From positions 1-38,750 of the forward strand of contig JAJJLU010003681.1 in assembly GCA_023807065.1 (NCBI GenBank): a stretch of DNA of 38,750 nt. The letters are read 5' to 3'. The position numbers and the translations under genes are program-made. Source of the stretch: Isotricha intestinalis (taxonomy: Eukaryota; Ciliophora; Litostomatea; Vestibuliferida; Isotrichidae). Below are positions 27,768-37,222 of the stretch, piece by piece. How positions within the stretch are numbered: the first letter of the stretch is position 1; each line of letters begins with the position of its first letter. Below the pieces are notes generated by a model. It saw nothing but the letters and a program-made list of their open reading frames with translations. It made no database searches and was not told the origin of the DNA.

Positions 27768-29789
27768 TTAATTTACATTAATATTATTTTCTTCATTTAA
27801 ATCCCAAATTTTAATTAAAGTATCATCACTTCCAGAAGCAATAAATCCATTTCCAATATCACATAAACATAAAACTTCATTAGAATGTCCAATTAAGTTT
27901 TTATAAATAAGGAATTTATTGTTATCATTAATTTTCCAAACTTTAATTATTTTATCCCAAGAAGAACTAATAAAACTATTATTATTAAAAGAAATAATAC
28001 TTTGAATAGCTTGTGAATGACCAAAAATAATTTGTTCTTGAATTTTTTCTTTTAAATTCCATATTATTATTGTTTTATCATATGAACCAGAAGCCATTAA
28101 ATTTTCTTTTAATAAACATAAACAATAAATCCATCCTTTATGTCCTTTTAACTCACATTCATTTTCTAAATTTTCTATATTCCATATTTTTATTTCTTCA
28201 AAGGATGAACTTGCTATTTTATTTTTATTTATTATTATTATATCATATATATATTTTATATGTGCTTTTATTATTTTTTTATTGTTTATATCATTTAAAT
28301 CCCATATTATTAATTTTCCATCAAATGAACATGATATTATTTTTGAATTTTCTATTTCTATTATTTTATTTACTGAATTATTATGACCTTTTAAAATGTA
28401 TAATTCTTTTATTTCATTTAAATTAGATATATCAAATATTCTTATTGTTTTATCTTTTGAACATGATATTAAATTTCCATTTTTTAATTGTAATATATTA
28501 TTTATTGAATCTGAATGTGCTTTTATTGTTTTTCTTAAAAAATAATTATTTGATAATACATTATTTTTTTCTAAATCCCAAATTCTTATTGTTTGATCAG
28601 ATGATGATGATGCTAAATTTCCATTATTTAATTTAATTATACTTAATACACTCCATGAATGACCTTTTAAAGTTACTTCACATTCTTTATTTATATTATT
28701 TTTGAAATTATTATCATTTATATTTTTATTTTTTTTTATTTGATTTTCATTCATTGAATTTGTGATTATTGTAAAATTATATTTTGATTCTATATTATTT
28801 ATTATCTCTTCTATTGAATTTAATAATCCTTCACTTGAAAAAAAATGAAATTTAAAATCAGTAAACTTTGAGTTTATTTCTGATAAATAAATAGAATCTG
28901 AATCTAAATAAACATTTGATTTATCTAAATCTTTATAAAAATGTAACGACAGTAATTTTATTATTTTAAATATTCTTCCAAAATTATGTATATCATCATA
29001 TAATTGAGATATATATTTTGAACACATTTGATGTAAATATTCAATTAATTGTTCAATTCTATTTTTGACAAAATAAATTTCATCATTAAATTTATTTGTT
29101 ATTTCTTTTTCTTTTAAATTTAACAAAGATAGGAAATCTTTATATTCTTTATATTTTAAATTTCTTTGAATCATAATTATTTTTTCCTTTAATTTTGAAT
29201 AATATTTATATTCATTTATATGTTCTAATTTTTTTTCTTTTTCTTCATTTTCACATTTTTCACATAAAGAATTATAACATTTTTTACAAAATAAAATATA
29301 ATTTTTATTATGTTTTTTACATTTAATTTTATCTTCATCAAAAATAAATTGATTAATTATTTTATGATTATAAGTATTTTCTTTATGATTCGTTAAACAT
29401 AAATTACATAAATTTAAATTACAATTTTCACAAAAATATTCATACTTTAAATTATGTTTTGAGCATATTTCTTTTTTTTTTTCAGTATTATCTTTAGAAT
29501 TATTTATTTCATAACTATTTAATATTTTAATTAAATGTTCTAAAGATATATTTAATTTTCCTTTTTTATTACATTTACAAATTAATTCAATTTTATTTTT
29601 TTTTATTATTTCAGATGATAAAATTGCAAATTGTGTTTCAATAAGAAATTGAATAAAACATTTATAACATAATTGATGATTACATGAAAATGAAATTATA
29701 TTAAAATTTTCATTATTAATTATGATTGAATTAATTTTACATTTACATAAATAACAATGAGGAACACCATCTAAAATATTTTCTTCCAT
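27768..29789 (-). CDS. RING-like, double B-box and WD40-repeat protein
   Basis: A 673-aa protein, probably a TRIM-like E3 ubiquitin ligase or scaffold. The N-terminus has a RING-like Cys/His cluster (YLCKCK at 13-18, SCNHQLCYKCF near 35-45, ICKCNKK near 70). Two B-box-type zinc fingers follow (CSKHN...CENCNLNLCNLC from about 108, and CKKHN...CKKCYNSLCEKC from about 155). A coiled-coil region spans about 185-340. Seven WD40 repeats fill the C-terminus from about 370 to 670, each with a GH or AH and a WD/WN/FD ending, enough for one propeller. RING/B-box proteins ending in WD40 repeats are common in ciliates; the target is unknown. It shares a 57-bp divergent start region with the gene at 29847. 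Confidence 0.85.
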   Translation of the reverse strand: MEENILDGVPHCYLCKCKINSIIINNENFNIISFSCNHQLCYKCFIQFLIETQFAILSSEIIKKNKIELICKCNKKGKLNISLEHLIKILNSYEINNSKDNTEKKKEICSKHNLKYEYFCENCNLNLCNLCLTNHKENTYNHKIINQFIFDEDKIKCKKHNKNYILFCKKCYNSLCEKCENEEKEKKLEHINEYKYYSKLKEKIIMIQRNLKYKEYKDFLSLLNLKEKEITNKFNDEIYFVKNRIEQLIEYLHQMCSKYISQLYDDIHNFGRIFKIIKLLSLHFYKDLDKSNVYLDSDSIYLSEINSKFTDFKFHFFSSEGLLNSIEEIINNIESKYNFTIITNSMNENQIKKNKNINDNNFKNNINKECEVTLKGHSWSVLSIIKLNNGNLASSSSDQTIRIWDLEKNNVLSNNYFLRKTIKAHSDSINNILQLKNGNLISCSKDKTIRIFDISNLNEIKELYILKGHNNSVNKIIEIENSKIISCSFDGKLIIWDLNDINNKKIIKAHIKYIYDIIIINKNKIASSSFEEIKIWNIENLENECELKGHKGWIYCLCLLKENLMASGSYDKTIIIWNLKEKIQEQIIFGHSQAIQSIISFNNNSFISSSWDKIIKVWKINDNNKFLIYKNLIGHSNEVLCLCDIGNGFIASGSDDTLIKIWDLNEENNINVN

Positions 29790-29846
29790 ATTTTAAATTT
29801 TTTTTAAATTTCAAAAAAAAAATTAACAAAATTAATATAAAAAATA
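29790..29846. promoter_or_regulatory. Short divergent promoter region
   Basis: Only 57 bp of A/T separates the start codons of the WD40 gene (minus) and the Lys-rich gene (plus). The two must share or overlap promoter elements. No recognisable TATA or other motif stands out from the A/T background. Confidence 0.5.
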
Positions 29847-31502
29847 ATGTTAAATGTATTAAATTTAGAATTTGGTTATAATAAAAATAATACAAATAAA
29901 GAAAAAACAATATATAACAAAGGTAAAATAATAAGACCATTATCATCAAATGAAAAATTCAAAAATGAGAAAATAAAAGAAGAAAAAGAATTAAAAAAAT
30001 TAAAAAGACCAATAGAAAGTGCAAGATTAAAAATAATAAGAAAAAATTATTTAGATGAAAATGAAGAAGAAAAATTTTATATAGGAGAAATATTAAAATC
30101 ATCTTTTGAAGAAAATGAATTAGAAGATACTTTTGAAATAAATGCAGATCCAAGAATAAACAAATTAAATTATTTAAAAAAAATTGGTAAAATTATTGGA
30201 TTAAAAGAACCTAAATTAAAACCTTATTTACCTCCTAATTATATTTATGAAAGTAAAAAAAAAAATGATAAAAGTAAAGATTATATTAAAAGAGATCTTC
30301 AAAGAACTATTAAAATGTATAAAGAAAATATTAGAATTGAAAATAAAATTATTGATATGATTCATAAAAGTAAATTTATTAATGATGATGATGATGATAT
30401 TACTTTTAAAAATAAAAAATATGAAAATGTTGAAAAGGAAATTCAAATATTAAAAGATTTTAAAAAGAAATTAAAGAAAGAAAGAGAAAAAAAGAAAGAG
30501 AATAATAAAGATAATAAATTTCAATTTATTGAAGAAGAAATTAAAGGTGATAATGTTGAATTTAATAAAAATGAAAATTTAAATAATAATATAAAAGAAG
30601 ATAATATTGAAGAAAAAATAAAAGAGAAAATAAAGAAAAGAAAAAAAAATAAAAATGAAAAAGAAGAAAATAAAAAAATAAAAAAAAATAAAAAAGAAGA
30701 AGATAAAGAAAAAATATTAGAAAAGAAAGAAAAAGAAAAATTATCTTTACCTAAAGTACCAAAATCAGAAATTTACAAAAAAATTACAAAAATGAATCAA
30801 GATAAAAAATATAAAGAAGCATTAAAAGATATAAAAAAAGATAATGAAAATTGTGAAAAAATAAAAGAAAAAATATTAGATTTTAATGAACAATTAAAAA
30901 AAAACACAATAAATGAAAATAAACCAAAACAAATTTTAACAAAAAAACAAGAAGTTATAATAAATGAAAAAGCACAAAAAATAATAGATAATATAAAAGA
31001 AAATATAAATCCAGATAATTTTAATATAGAAAATTTAAGTCCTGAAGAACAAAAATTAATTAAAGGAAGAGAAAGATATAAACCAAAGAAAAAAAAGAAA
31101 AAAAAATATGAAAAAGATATTGAAAAAATAAAAGAAAATTTTAATGATTATATTTATTTAAAATCTGTTAATTCAATTAATGAATTAATAGAAAGTCAAA
31201 ATAATATGGAAAATACTTTTAAAAAAATACATAAAATTGGAAGAGAATATAAAAAAGTTAATGAAAATTTAAACAATAAAATTATTTTTACTAATGCTTA
31301 TTTAAATAATATGAAAGAAGGTCAAAAAATTAATTTAGAAAAAGTATCTTTAAGAAAAAATACTAGTTTTAATACTAAAGAAGATATATATGATTATATG
31401 TATTTTGGAAAATATGAAAAAAATAATAATAATAATAGTATTAATGAAAGTGATAATACAGAAGAAACTAATTATTATCATCCTTTTCTTATTTATGATT
31501 AA
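29847..31502 (+). CDS. Lys/Glu-rich coiled-coil protein of unknown function
   Basis: A 551-aa, strongly basic protein. Residues 1-150 are the least biased (for example a segment KPYLPPNYIYESKKK near 125-140). Residues about 150-330 are almost entirely Lys, Glu, Asn and Ile and predict long charged helices. A calmer region with a PEEQKLIKGRERYKPKKKKKKK stretch lies near 390-425, which could act as a nuclear or nucleolar signal. The C-terminus (about 430-551) is helical and ends in an Asn/Tyr-rich tail. No catalytic motif was seen. The start ATG is the first in the frame, 57 bp from the divergent gene. The stop is 29 bp from that of the convergent gene at 31532. Confidence 0.7.
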   Translation: MLNVLNLEFGYNKNNTNKEKTIYNKGKIIRPLSSNEKFKNEKIKEEKELKKLKRPIESARLKIIRKNYLDENEEEKFYIGEILKSSFEENELEDTFEINADPRINKLNYLKKIGKIIGLKEPKLKPYLPPNYIYESKKKNDKSKDYIKRDLQRTIKMYKENIRIENKIIDMIHKSKFINDDDDDITFKNKKYENVEKEIQILKDFKKKLKKEREKKKENNKDNKFQFIEEEIKGDNVEFNKNENLNNNIKEDNIEEKIKEKIKKRKKNKNEKEENKKIKKNKKEEDKEKILEKKEKEKLSLPKVPKSEIYKKITKMNQDKKYKEALKDIKKDNENCEKIKEKILDFNEQLKKNTINENKPKQILTKKQEVIINEKAQKIIDNIKENINPDNFNIENLSPEEQKLIKGRERYKPKKKKKKKYEKDIEKIKENFNDYIYLKSVNSINELIESQNNMENTFKKIHKIGREYKKVNENLNNKIIFTNAYLNNMKEGQKINLEKVSLRKNTSFNTKEDIYDYMYFGKYEKNNNNNSINESDNTEETNYYHPFLIYD

Positions 31503-31531
31503 ATTTATATTTTTCTTTTTTTTATTATTAT

Positions 31532-32611
31532 TTATTCATTAAAATATTTTTCATAATCTTCACCTAAAATATTTTCTATTATTTCATCATAAATTATTTC
31601 TCCACAAAAACATTTAATTGTTTTTTCTTTATTTTTCATTTGTTCTTTAATTTTTTTTTTAATACAATGAGAACAAAAACAATTATTACAACAAAAACTT
31701 ATAATAAAAAGAGACATTTGATCTTTATTTATTATAACATTACAATTTCTACATTGAACTTGATTTTTCTTTAATATTCTATTATTAGGATTACATTTAT
31801 CACATAAAAATAAATTAAATTTCTTATTAAATAAACTTCTTTTTTTTTTTCCACAATTTTCACAGTAAAATTTTTCCACATTTACATTTATTTTATCAAA
31901 ATTTCTTGAAGATAAAATTTGTAAAATAATAATTGATTCATCATTAAAATCTTTTGAATCGAAAGAATATAATTCAAAAGAATTAAAAATGTCAAAAAGT
32001 GCTTCTTCACTTTTTGAATTTAATTCAATATATTTTCTAAAATATTTACTAAATTTATTATAATAATTTTCTTTTGAGCATTTTATAAATTCTTTATATT
32101 TTGAATGTAAAGGATATATTTGATTAAAAAATTTAAAAATTTTTTCATCAATTGAATTATCATTTAAACTTATTATTGTATTATTTTCTAAAATTTCACA
32201 ATTTAATTGTTTATTATCTGGTTTAATAAGACAATAATTATTATTTGAAATAGATATTAAATATTCAATTAAAAATTTAATATTATCATTGTAAATGAGA
32301 AAATAATAATCAATTTCTTTTTTAAAGTTTTTATTTAAATATTTTTTTATTTCTAAATCACTTTCTTTTAATTCTTTTAATAATTGTAAATAATTATTTT
32401 CTGATTCTGGAAAATGAGCCATTATATTAAATATTCTACTATTATTTTTAAAAGAAATTTCTTTTTCAAAAAATCCTTTAAATTCATTATCATCAAAATG
32501 ATCATATGTCACTTCAAAATTACTTAATTGAACTATAATTTGTCTAATTGTATTTATTATATCCTTTGCATAAAAACCAAAGAAAGCAATATTTAATTTT
32601 ATTTCTTCCAT
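31532..32611 (-). CDS. Cys-rich zinc-finger protein of unknown function
   Basis: A 359-aa protein. The N-terminal 230 residues are globular without a motif I recognise. They begin with a beta-strand-like hydrophobic segment (LNIAFFGFYAKDI), reminiscent of the start of a nucleotide-binding or small-GTPase-like fold but lacking a P-loop. Residues about 245-275 hold a CENC...CDKC four-Cys zinc site. Residues about 285-345 hold a RING-like Cys/His cluster (CRNC, CCNNCFCSHC, CFC). This arrangement would suit an E3 ligase or a B-box-type protein, but the spacing does not match a textbook RING. It is convergent with the Lys-rich gene. The 215-bp gap to the SHIPPO gene start (32612-32826) is divergent and A-rich. 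Confidence 0.65.
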   Translation of the reverse strand: MEEIKLNIAFFGFYAKDIINTIRQIIVQLSNFEVTYDHFDDNEFKGFFEKEISFKNNSRIFNIMAHFPESENNYLQLLKELKESDLEIKKYLNKNFKKEIDYYFLIYNDNIKFLIEYLISISNNNYCLIKPDNKQLNCEILENNTIISLNDNSIDEKIFKFFNQIYPLHSKYKEFIKCSKENYYNKFSKYFRKYIELNSKSEEALFDIFNSFELYSFDSKDFNDESIIILQILSSRNFDKINVNVEKFYCENCGKKKRSLFNKKFNLFLCDKCNPNNRILKKNQVQCRNCNVIINKDQMSLFIISFCCNNCFCSHCIKKKIKEQMKNKEKTIKCFCGEIIYDEIIENILGEDYEKYFNE

Positions 32612-32826
32612 TTTATGAAGAAAAAAATAAAATAGTTAAAATAAAAATTGGAAAGAAATAAATTGAAAATGAAAATGAAAATGAGGAATTAATAAAATAT
32701 AAATAAAAAATAACATAAAAAATTAAAAATAATTAAATAAAAAAATATTTTTAAAAAGCAATTTATTCTTCTCAAAATAATTCTTAAAAAAAAAACTAAA
32801 AACCGTATTAAAAAATTAAAAAAAAA

Positions 32827-34560
32827 ATGGCATTTGTAACTCGTTCAGATCGTGAAATAACGTTATCAACATTAGAGCCAAACAAACTAGGTCCAGGCCA
32901 ATACACAACAAATTCAGAAAGGACATTAAAAACAGAGCCACATGCTCCCTTTAACACAACTACAAAAAGAGAATCAAATTATGAATCAAATAGTCCTGGT
33001 CCTGCAGCATATGATACAAGGAAAAATATATTAAAAAAAAATTTTGGAATAAATAATACTTCTCCAGAAAGAAAAAATATTGATTTATATTCAAATGAAC
33101 AAAAAGAAAATTTATTCATTTCAAGTGAACCTAGGTTTAAACCAGAAAATTTAATATATTTAAATCCTGGACCAGGAACTTATAATTTAAATGATAGATA
33201 TAACACCAATAATAATAATATAAATTTAATTCCTAAAAAAACTATTAAAAATGATTCTTTATCTCCTAAAAGAATTTCTTCAATTCCTTCAAAAGAAAAT
33301 TGTTATGGATATTTATATAATAAAGATGGAGAATTAAATTTACAGAAAGATCCAAAAATAAATGAAAAATATTCAGGTGAAAAAAATAATTCTGTTGGTC
33401 CAGGAAGATATGATATAATAAATAAAAAGAAAATAACAGGTAATGTAAATTTTGAAAAATCTCTTGGTCATGACAATAATTTAATAAAGAATGAGAATAA
33501 TATAGAAAAAGAATTAGAAAATTCATTATCATCAGAAAAACTCAGAAATAAAATAATTTCAGAAATAAAAAAAGAAAAAATGAAAAAGAATAAATTATAT
33601 AAAAATGGAGAATTAAAATATGAGAATGAAATTAAGAAAGAAATAGATTTAGATAATCAAAAACAATCTAGAAATAAAAATGAAATGCCAGGACCAGGAA
33701 GTTATTATAGTGAATATGGAAATGCAATAATAATGCCGAAATCAAAAGATATAAAATTTCAAAATTTTGGTTCTTCTCTTTCAAGAAGTTTAAATTCAAT
33801 ACCAAGAAATTATATAAATTCTCCTTTAGACAATATTATGGTATATCCTTCATTAAAAGAAAATAATATTATTAATAATACTTATAATTATAAAAATCAA
33901 ATAAGACCAAATTCAAATATTAAAGAAATTGAACATCAAAAAAATATAATAAATCAATTGAAAAAAATAAAAAAAAAAGAAAGTTCCTTAGTAGGACCAG
34001 GGACATATAATGTAGAAAATAAATTTAAAAGACCAACATCAAATATTCAATTATTTAATTCAATGGAAGTTCGTTTTAAAGAAAATGAATTTGATAATAA
34101 AAACCCAGGAGCAGGATCATATTTAAGTTTATTAAATTGGATTCCTCCTCATCAAGAATTTAATAAAGAAAAATTTCAAGAAGAAATGATAATAATAGAA
34201 TTAGAAAGAAAAAGAAAGAAAAATATTGTTACTGGTCCTTCAGCAGCAGATTATTCAGTTGAGAAATGTAAAAGTATTGAAAGTGATATTAAAAAAGATA
34301 TAAATAAAAATAGACCTCCTTTTAATTTTTCTGAAAAAAGATTTAATAATTTTGATAATAAATTTAATAATGGTCCTGGCTCTTATAATTTAAGGAAAGA
34401 TAATTATGGTTTTAAAAATAATAAAGTTCCTTTCTCTGTTGGAGCTAAAAGAGTTAATAATAATTTTGAACTTAATGATTATAATGCTAGTCCTGCAAGT
34501 TATGATAGAGATTCTTATTTTGATTGGAATAAAAAATCTTTTAATGTTCTTTTTGTTTAA
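32827..34560 (+). CDS. SHIPPO (sperm-tail PG-rich repeat) protein, STPG-like
   Basis: A 577-aa protein with about ten SHIPPO-type motifs: GPGQY at 22-26, SPGPAAY at about 56-62, then NPGPGTY, VGPGRY, MPGPGSYY, VGPGTY, NPGAGSY, a divergent GPSAADY, NGPGSY and SPASY along the chain. Proteins of this family associate with ciliary or cortical microtubules; several are axonemal inner-junction or luminal proteins. Between the repeats are Lys/Asn-rich linkers. ATG at 32827 is the first in frame and begins the conserved MAFVTRS segment. Codons about 117-153 (33176-33284) recur at the right end of the window after a rearrangement junction. Confidence 0.88.
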   Translation: MAFVTRSDREITLSTLEPNKLGPGQYTTNSERTLKTEPHAPFNTTTKRESNYESNSPGPAAYDTRKNILKKNFGINNTSPERKNIDLYSNEQKENLFISSEPRFKPENLIYLNPGPGTYNLNDRYNTNNNNINLIPKKTIKNDSLSPKRISSIPSKENCYGYLYNKDGELNLQKDPKINEKYSGEKNNSVGPGRYDIINKKKITGNVNFEKSLGHDNNLIKNENNIEKELENSLSSEKLRNKIISEIKKEKMKKNKLYKNGELKYENEIKKEIDLDNQKQSRNKNEMPGPGSYYSEYGNAIIMPKSKDIKFQNFGSSLSRSLNSIPRNYINSPLDNIMVYPSLKENNIINNTYNYKNQIRPNSNIKEIEHQKNIINQLKKIKKKESSLVGPGTYNVENKFKRPTSNIQLFNSMEVRFKENEFDNKNPGAGSYLSLLNWIPPHQEFNKEKFQEEMIIIELERKRKKNIVTGPSAADYSVEKCKSIESDIKKDINKNRPPFNFSEKRFNNFDNKFNNGPGSYNLRKDNYGFKNNKVPFSVGAKRVNNNFELNDYNASPASYDRDSYFDWNKKSFNVLFV

Positions 34561-34624
34561 AAATTTTTTTATAATTTTTATTTTTACTTTTTTTATTTCA
34601 TAAAAATTATATTTAATAAGTGTA

Positions 34625-36940
34625 ATGGATGAAAGTTGGCTTATTTCTAAAACATTGAATTATCAAGATTTACAAAATATAGTTGCATTTGAAAATCATG
34701 AGGGTATGTTAATGAATATAGAAGGAGAATTAATTGAAAATGAAGAAGAACTTGATAAATATATAAAATTTGAAGAATATCAAGATTTTTTAAATAAATT
34801 TGAAGAATATTTTAAACAAAATCAAATTGAGCTTTTGAACAATGAAAAAGATATTTTAAAATATTTTTACGAAAATGAAATAAAATGTTTAAAATACATT
34901 TATATTTTTTATAAAGATAAACAAAAACAAAAACACTTATTAATTAAAGTCTTAGATTATCTTTTAATATCATTATTTAGAATGAATTCAAGTATAATTG
35001 AAAAAACTCAAGAAATAGAAAATAAATTTTCACTGATTAATGAAGAATATTATACAGGAGAAAAGAATTTAGATTTAAGTCCTGAAACATATAAAAGTAA
35101 AATTAAAAAAGTCTTTCAAAATGAAAATATTCCTCATTTTTTATTAAGAAGAGGAATAAAAATTTTAAAAGAAATTCAAAAATATTATGAAAAAAATTTT
35201 TTAGATTTAGAAAATGAAAATGAAAATGAAGAAAAAATAAATGAAAATTTTGATTATGATAATAATATTAAAGAGTCTTCCAATCAAGAAAATATTTTTG
35301 ATATTATTAAACAATTTTATTCTCAAGAAAAAAAACCTTTTCTTGAAGATTATGACTTAGAATTAATTCAATATTTTTTTATTATTTTTGTTTATGTAGT
35401 AAAAAAAATAAATAATAATGAAGGGATTAACCAAATAAACAATAATTTAGATATATTAGAAAAACATTTCCGTTTTAAATTAAAAGAAAAATTATCTGAA
35501 TTAGATTATTCTGATGAAGGAATTGAAATCACTTTTCAATATTACATAAGAGAAAACTTTGAAAATAAAAAAAATTTATTTCCTTTTATTATTGCATCTT
35601 TTTGTTATATTCTTTTTGAATTAAAAAATATGAATAATCAAATTGAAATATTCACTGAATTAGTTATTTTATTTATTAATAATATTAAATATTTTGATTT
35701 CTCTGGTATTTTAAATACTTTTTTAAATCAAGTTGAAAAAATAGAAGATTATTATAATATCTTTCAAATAAAAAATGAAAGTAATAAAAAAAAAAAAGTT
35801 ATTAATCGTTATAAAGTAGATAATAATTTTGAAGAAAATCAAAATTTCAAACTTTATGAAAAAGAAAATAATATTTTTGAAAATAATTTTGACTATTATG
35901 ACAAAAATAAATCTGAAAATAATAATAATATAAACAATAATATCTTAATAAATAATAATAATAATATTATAAACAATTATTACATAATAAATAATAATAA
36001 TAATAATAATGAGAATAAAATAGAAAAAAAAGAAAGAAAATTACAAAATTTTAAATTATTTCATTGCAAAGATATAATAGCGGTAATGAAAGGATGTAAA
36101 GATAATATGATAAAAAGAAGATTTGAATCTTTAGTGGAAGAAGAAGAAGAAATAGAATCAAAAGAAAAAAGCAATTTGTTGTTGAACATATTAAATTGGG
36201 CAAAAGCAAAATTTAAAATGGTAGATGATAAAAAAAACACAATAGAAAAAAAATTAAGATTATATCCTTTAAATAAGGAAATAAAAGGGAATATAATAAC
36301 AATATTTATATCAGGTTTCTATTCATCAGATTCAGAAAAAGAGAAAGAATGGGAAAATTTTACAAATGAATATTTAAAATATTTTCCAAATTCAAATATA
36401 TATTATTATAATTGGCCATCAAGTAATTTAAATATATTTGATTTTGTGTCTGAATTATTAATTCATAGAGGAGAATTTGAAAGAGCAACAAAAAGAGCAG
36501 AATGTTGTGGAAGAATTTTAGGTAATTTAATTCAATCTAAATTATTTTTTGATGATTTTAAAATAAATTTAGTTGCTTTTAGTTTAGGTAATCATGTTAT
36601 TAAAAATTGTTTAAAAGAATTATATGAACAAAAAATTTTCAATGTTATTAATAATATTATTTTTATTGCTGGAGCTACTAATATTAGTCAAGATGAAGAT
36701 TTTATCAAAATTTTTAATCATTGTAGTGGAAATATTATCAATTGTTATTCTAAAAGAGATTTAGCTTTAGTTTATAGATTTTCCATTGATTTAAATTTAG
36801 CTATTGGAAGACATAAATTAATAATTAAAGGCTGTGACAACATTTATAATTATAAATCTTCAAATTTACATCTTTTATATAGAAAAAATATGGGAAAAAT
36901 TTGTAAAGATATTATTAAAAATTTAAAGAACAATAATTAA
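34625..36940 (+). CDS. DUF726 (TMCO4-like) alpha/beta-hydrolase protein
   Basis: A 771-aa protein. The N-terminal 470 residues are acidic and helical with an Asn-rich tract near 430-465, and are not recognised beyond that. The C-terminal domain (about 550-770) resembles the DUF726/TMCO4 hydrolase family: an opening strand into FISGFYSS, YYYNWPSSNL, the nucleophile elbow AFSLGNH with Ser653, YSKRDLAL with Asp712, and SNLHLLY with His749. Together these give a plausible Ser-Asp-His triad. The elbow has Ala in place of the first Gly of GxSxG. Family members in animals carry transmembrane segments, but I see no convincing one here. The substrate is unknown. The last 420 codons are repeated at 37223-38487. 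Confidence 0.82.
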   Translation: MDESWLISKTLNYQDLQNIVAFENHEGMLMNIEGELIENEEELDKYIKFEEYQDFLNKFEEYFKQNQIELLNNEKDILKYFYENEIKCLKYIYIFYKDKQKQKHLLIKVLDYLLISLFRMNSSIIEKTQEIENKFSLINEEYYTGEKNLDLSPETYKSKIKKVFQNENIPHFLLRRGIKILKEIQKYYEKNFLDLENENENEEKINENFDYDNNIKESSNQENIFDIIKQFYSQEKKPFLEDYDLELIQYFFIIFVYVVKKINNNEGINQINNNLDILEKHFRFKLKEKLSELDYSDEGIEITFQYYIRENFENKKNLFPFIIASFCYILFELKNMNNQIEIFTELVILFINNIKYFDFSGILNTFLNQVEKIEDYYNIFQIKNESNKKKKVINRYKVDNNFEENQNFKLYEKENNIFENNFDYYDKNKSENNNNINNNILINNNNNIINNYYIINNNNNNNENKIEKKERKLQNFKLFHCKDIIAVMKGCKDNMIKRRFESLVEEEEEIESKEKSNLLLNILNWAKAKFKMVDDKKNTIEKKLRLYPLNKEIKGNIITIFISGFYSSDSEKEKEWENFTNEYLKYFPNSNIYYYNWPSSNLNIFDFVSELLIHRGEFERATKRAECCGRILGNLIQSKLFFDDFKINLVAFSLGNHVIKNCLKELYEQKIFNVINNIIFIAGATNISQDEDFIKIFNHCSGNIINCYSKRDLALVYRFSIDLNLAIGRHKLIIKGCDNIYNYKSSNLHLLYRKNMGKICKDIIKNLKNNN

Positions 36941-37101
36941 AATTACATTTATTTTTTTAATATTTTATTTATTTTTTCAAGAAATTGAGTTTTAAATTGT
37001 AATATAAATAGTTTTTTCTATGTTTATTAATTATGCTTCTGGATCAATGGTTTATAATTCTTGATATATATTTTGAACAAAATAAATTATTGTTGAACTT
37101 A
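35676..37101 (+). repeat. Direct repeat, copy 1 (1426 bp)
   Basis: Matches 37223-38648 at a constant offset of 1547 with no difference in the stretches compared by eye; the encoded proteins are identical over the 284 residues available. It contains codons 352-771 of the hydrolase gene, its 3' flank, and the 3' part of the HPt pseudogene. The match ends abruptly on both sides. Confidence 0.95.
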
Positions 37102-37166
37102 ACTCTTTCTTCAACAAAATCATTTATTACGTCATCATAATTTATTTCACAATAGTCTTTTGACTT
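36960..37166 (-). pseudogene. Decayed 5' fragment of the HPt gene
   Basis: Read on the minus strand from 37166, this segment aligns with the start of the HPt gene at 8338. The start codon is changed to AAG, then DYCEINYDD and, after a frameshift, IIYFVQNIYQEL are recognisable, followed by in-frame stops. By eye roughly four bases in five match over 37021-37140, and similarity fades near 36975. The A-rich leader (37167-about 37190) also resembles that before 8338. It ends before the HPt histidine region can be read with confidence. It lies tail-to-tail with the hydrolase gene and is split by the repeat boundary at 37101. Confidence 0.85.
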
Positions 37167-37222
37167 TTTATTATTTTTTTATTTTTTAAATTGATATCTA
37201 TTTTTTCTGAATATTTTTTTAT
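37102..37222. other. 121-bp unique spacer between the direct repeats
   Basis: It holds the 5' part of the HPt pseudogene and its leader, which are not repeated at the right end. Its right edge joins hydrolase codon 352 at 37223 within a short A/T stretch. Confidence 0.8.
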
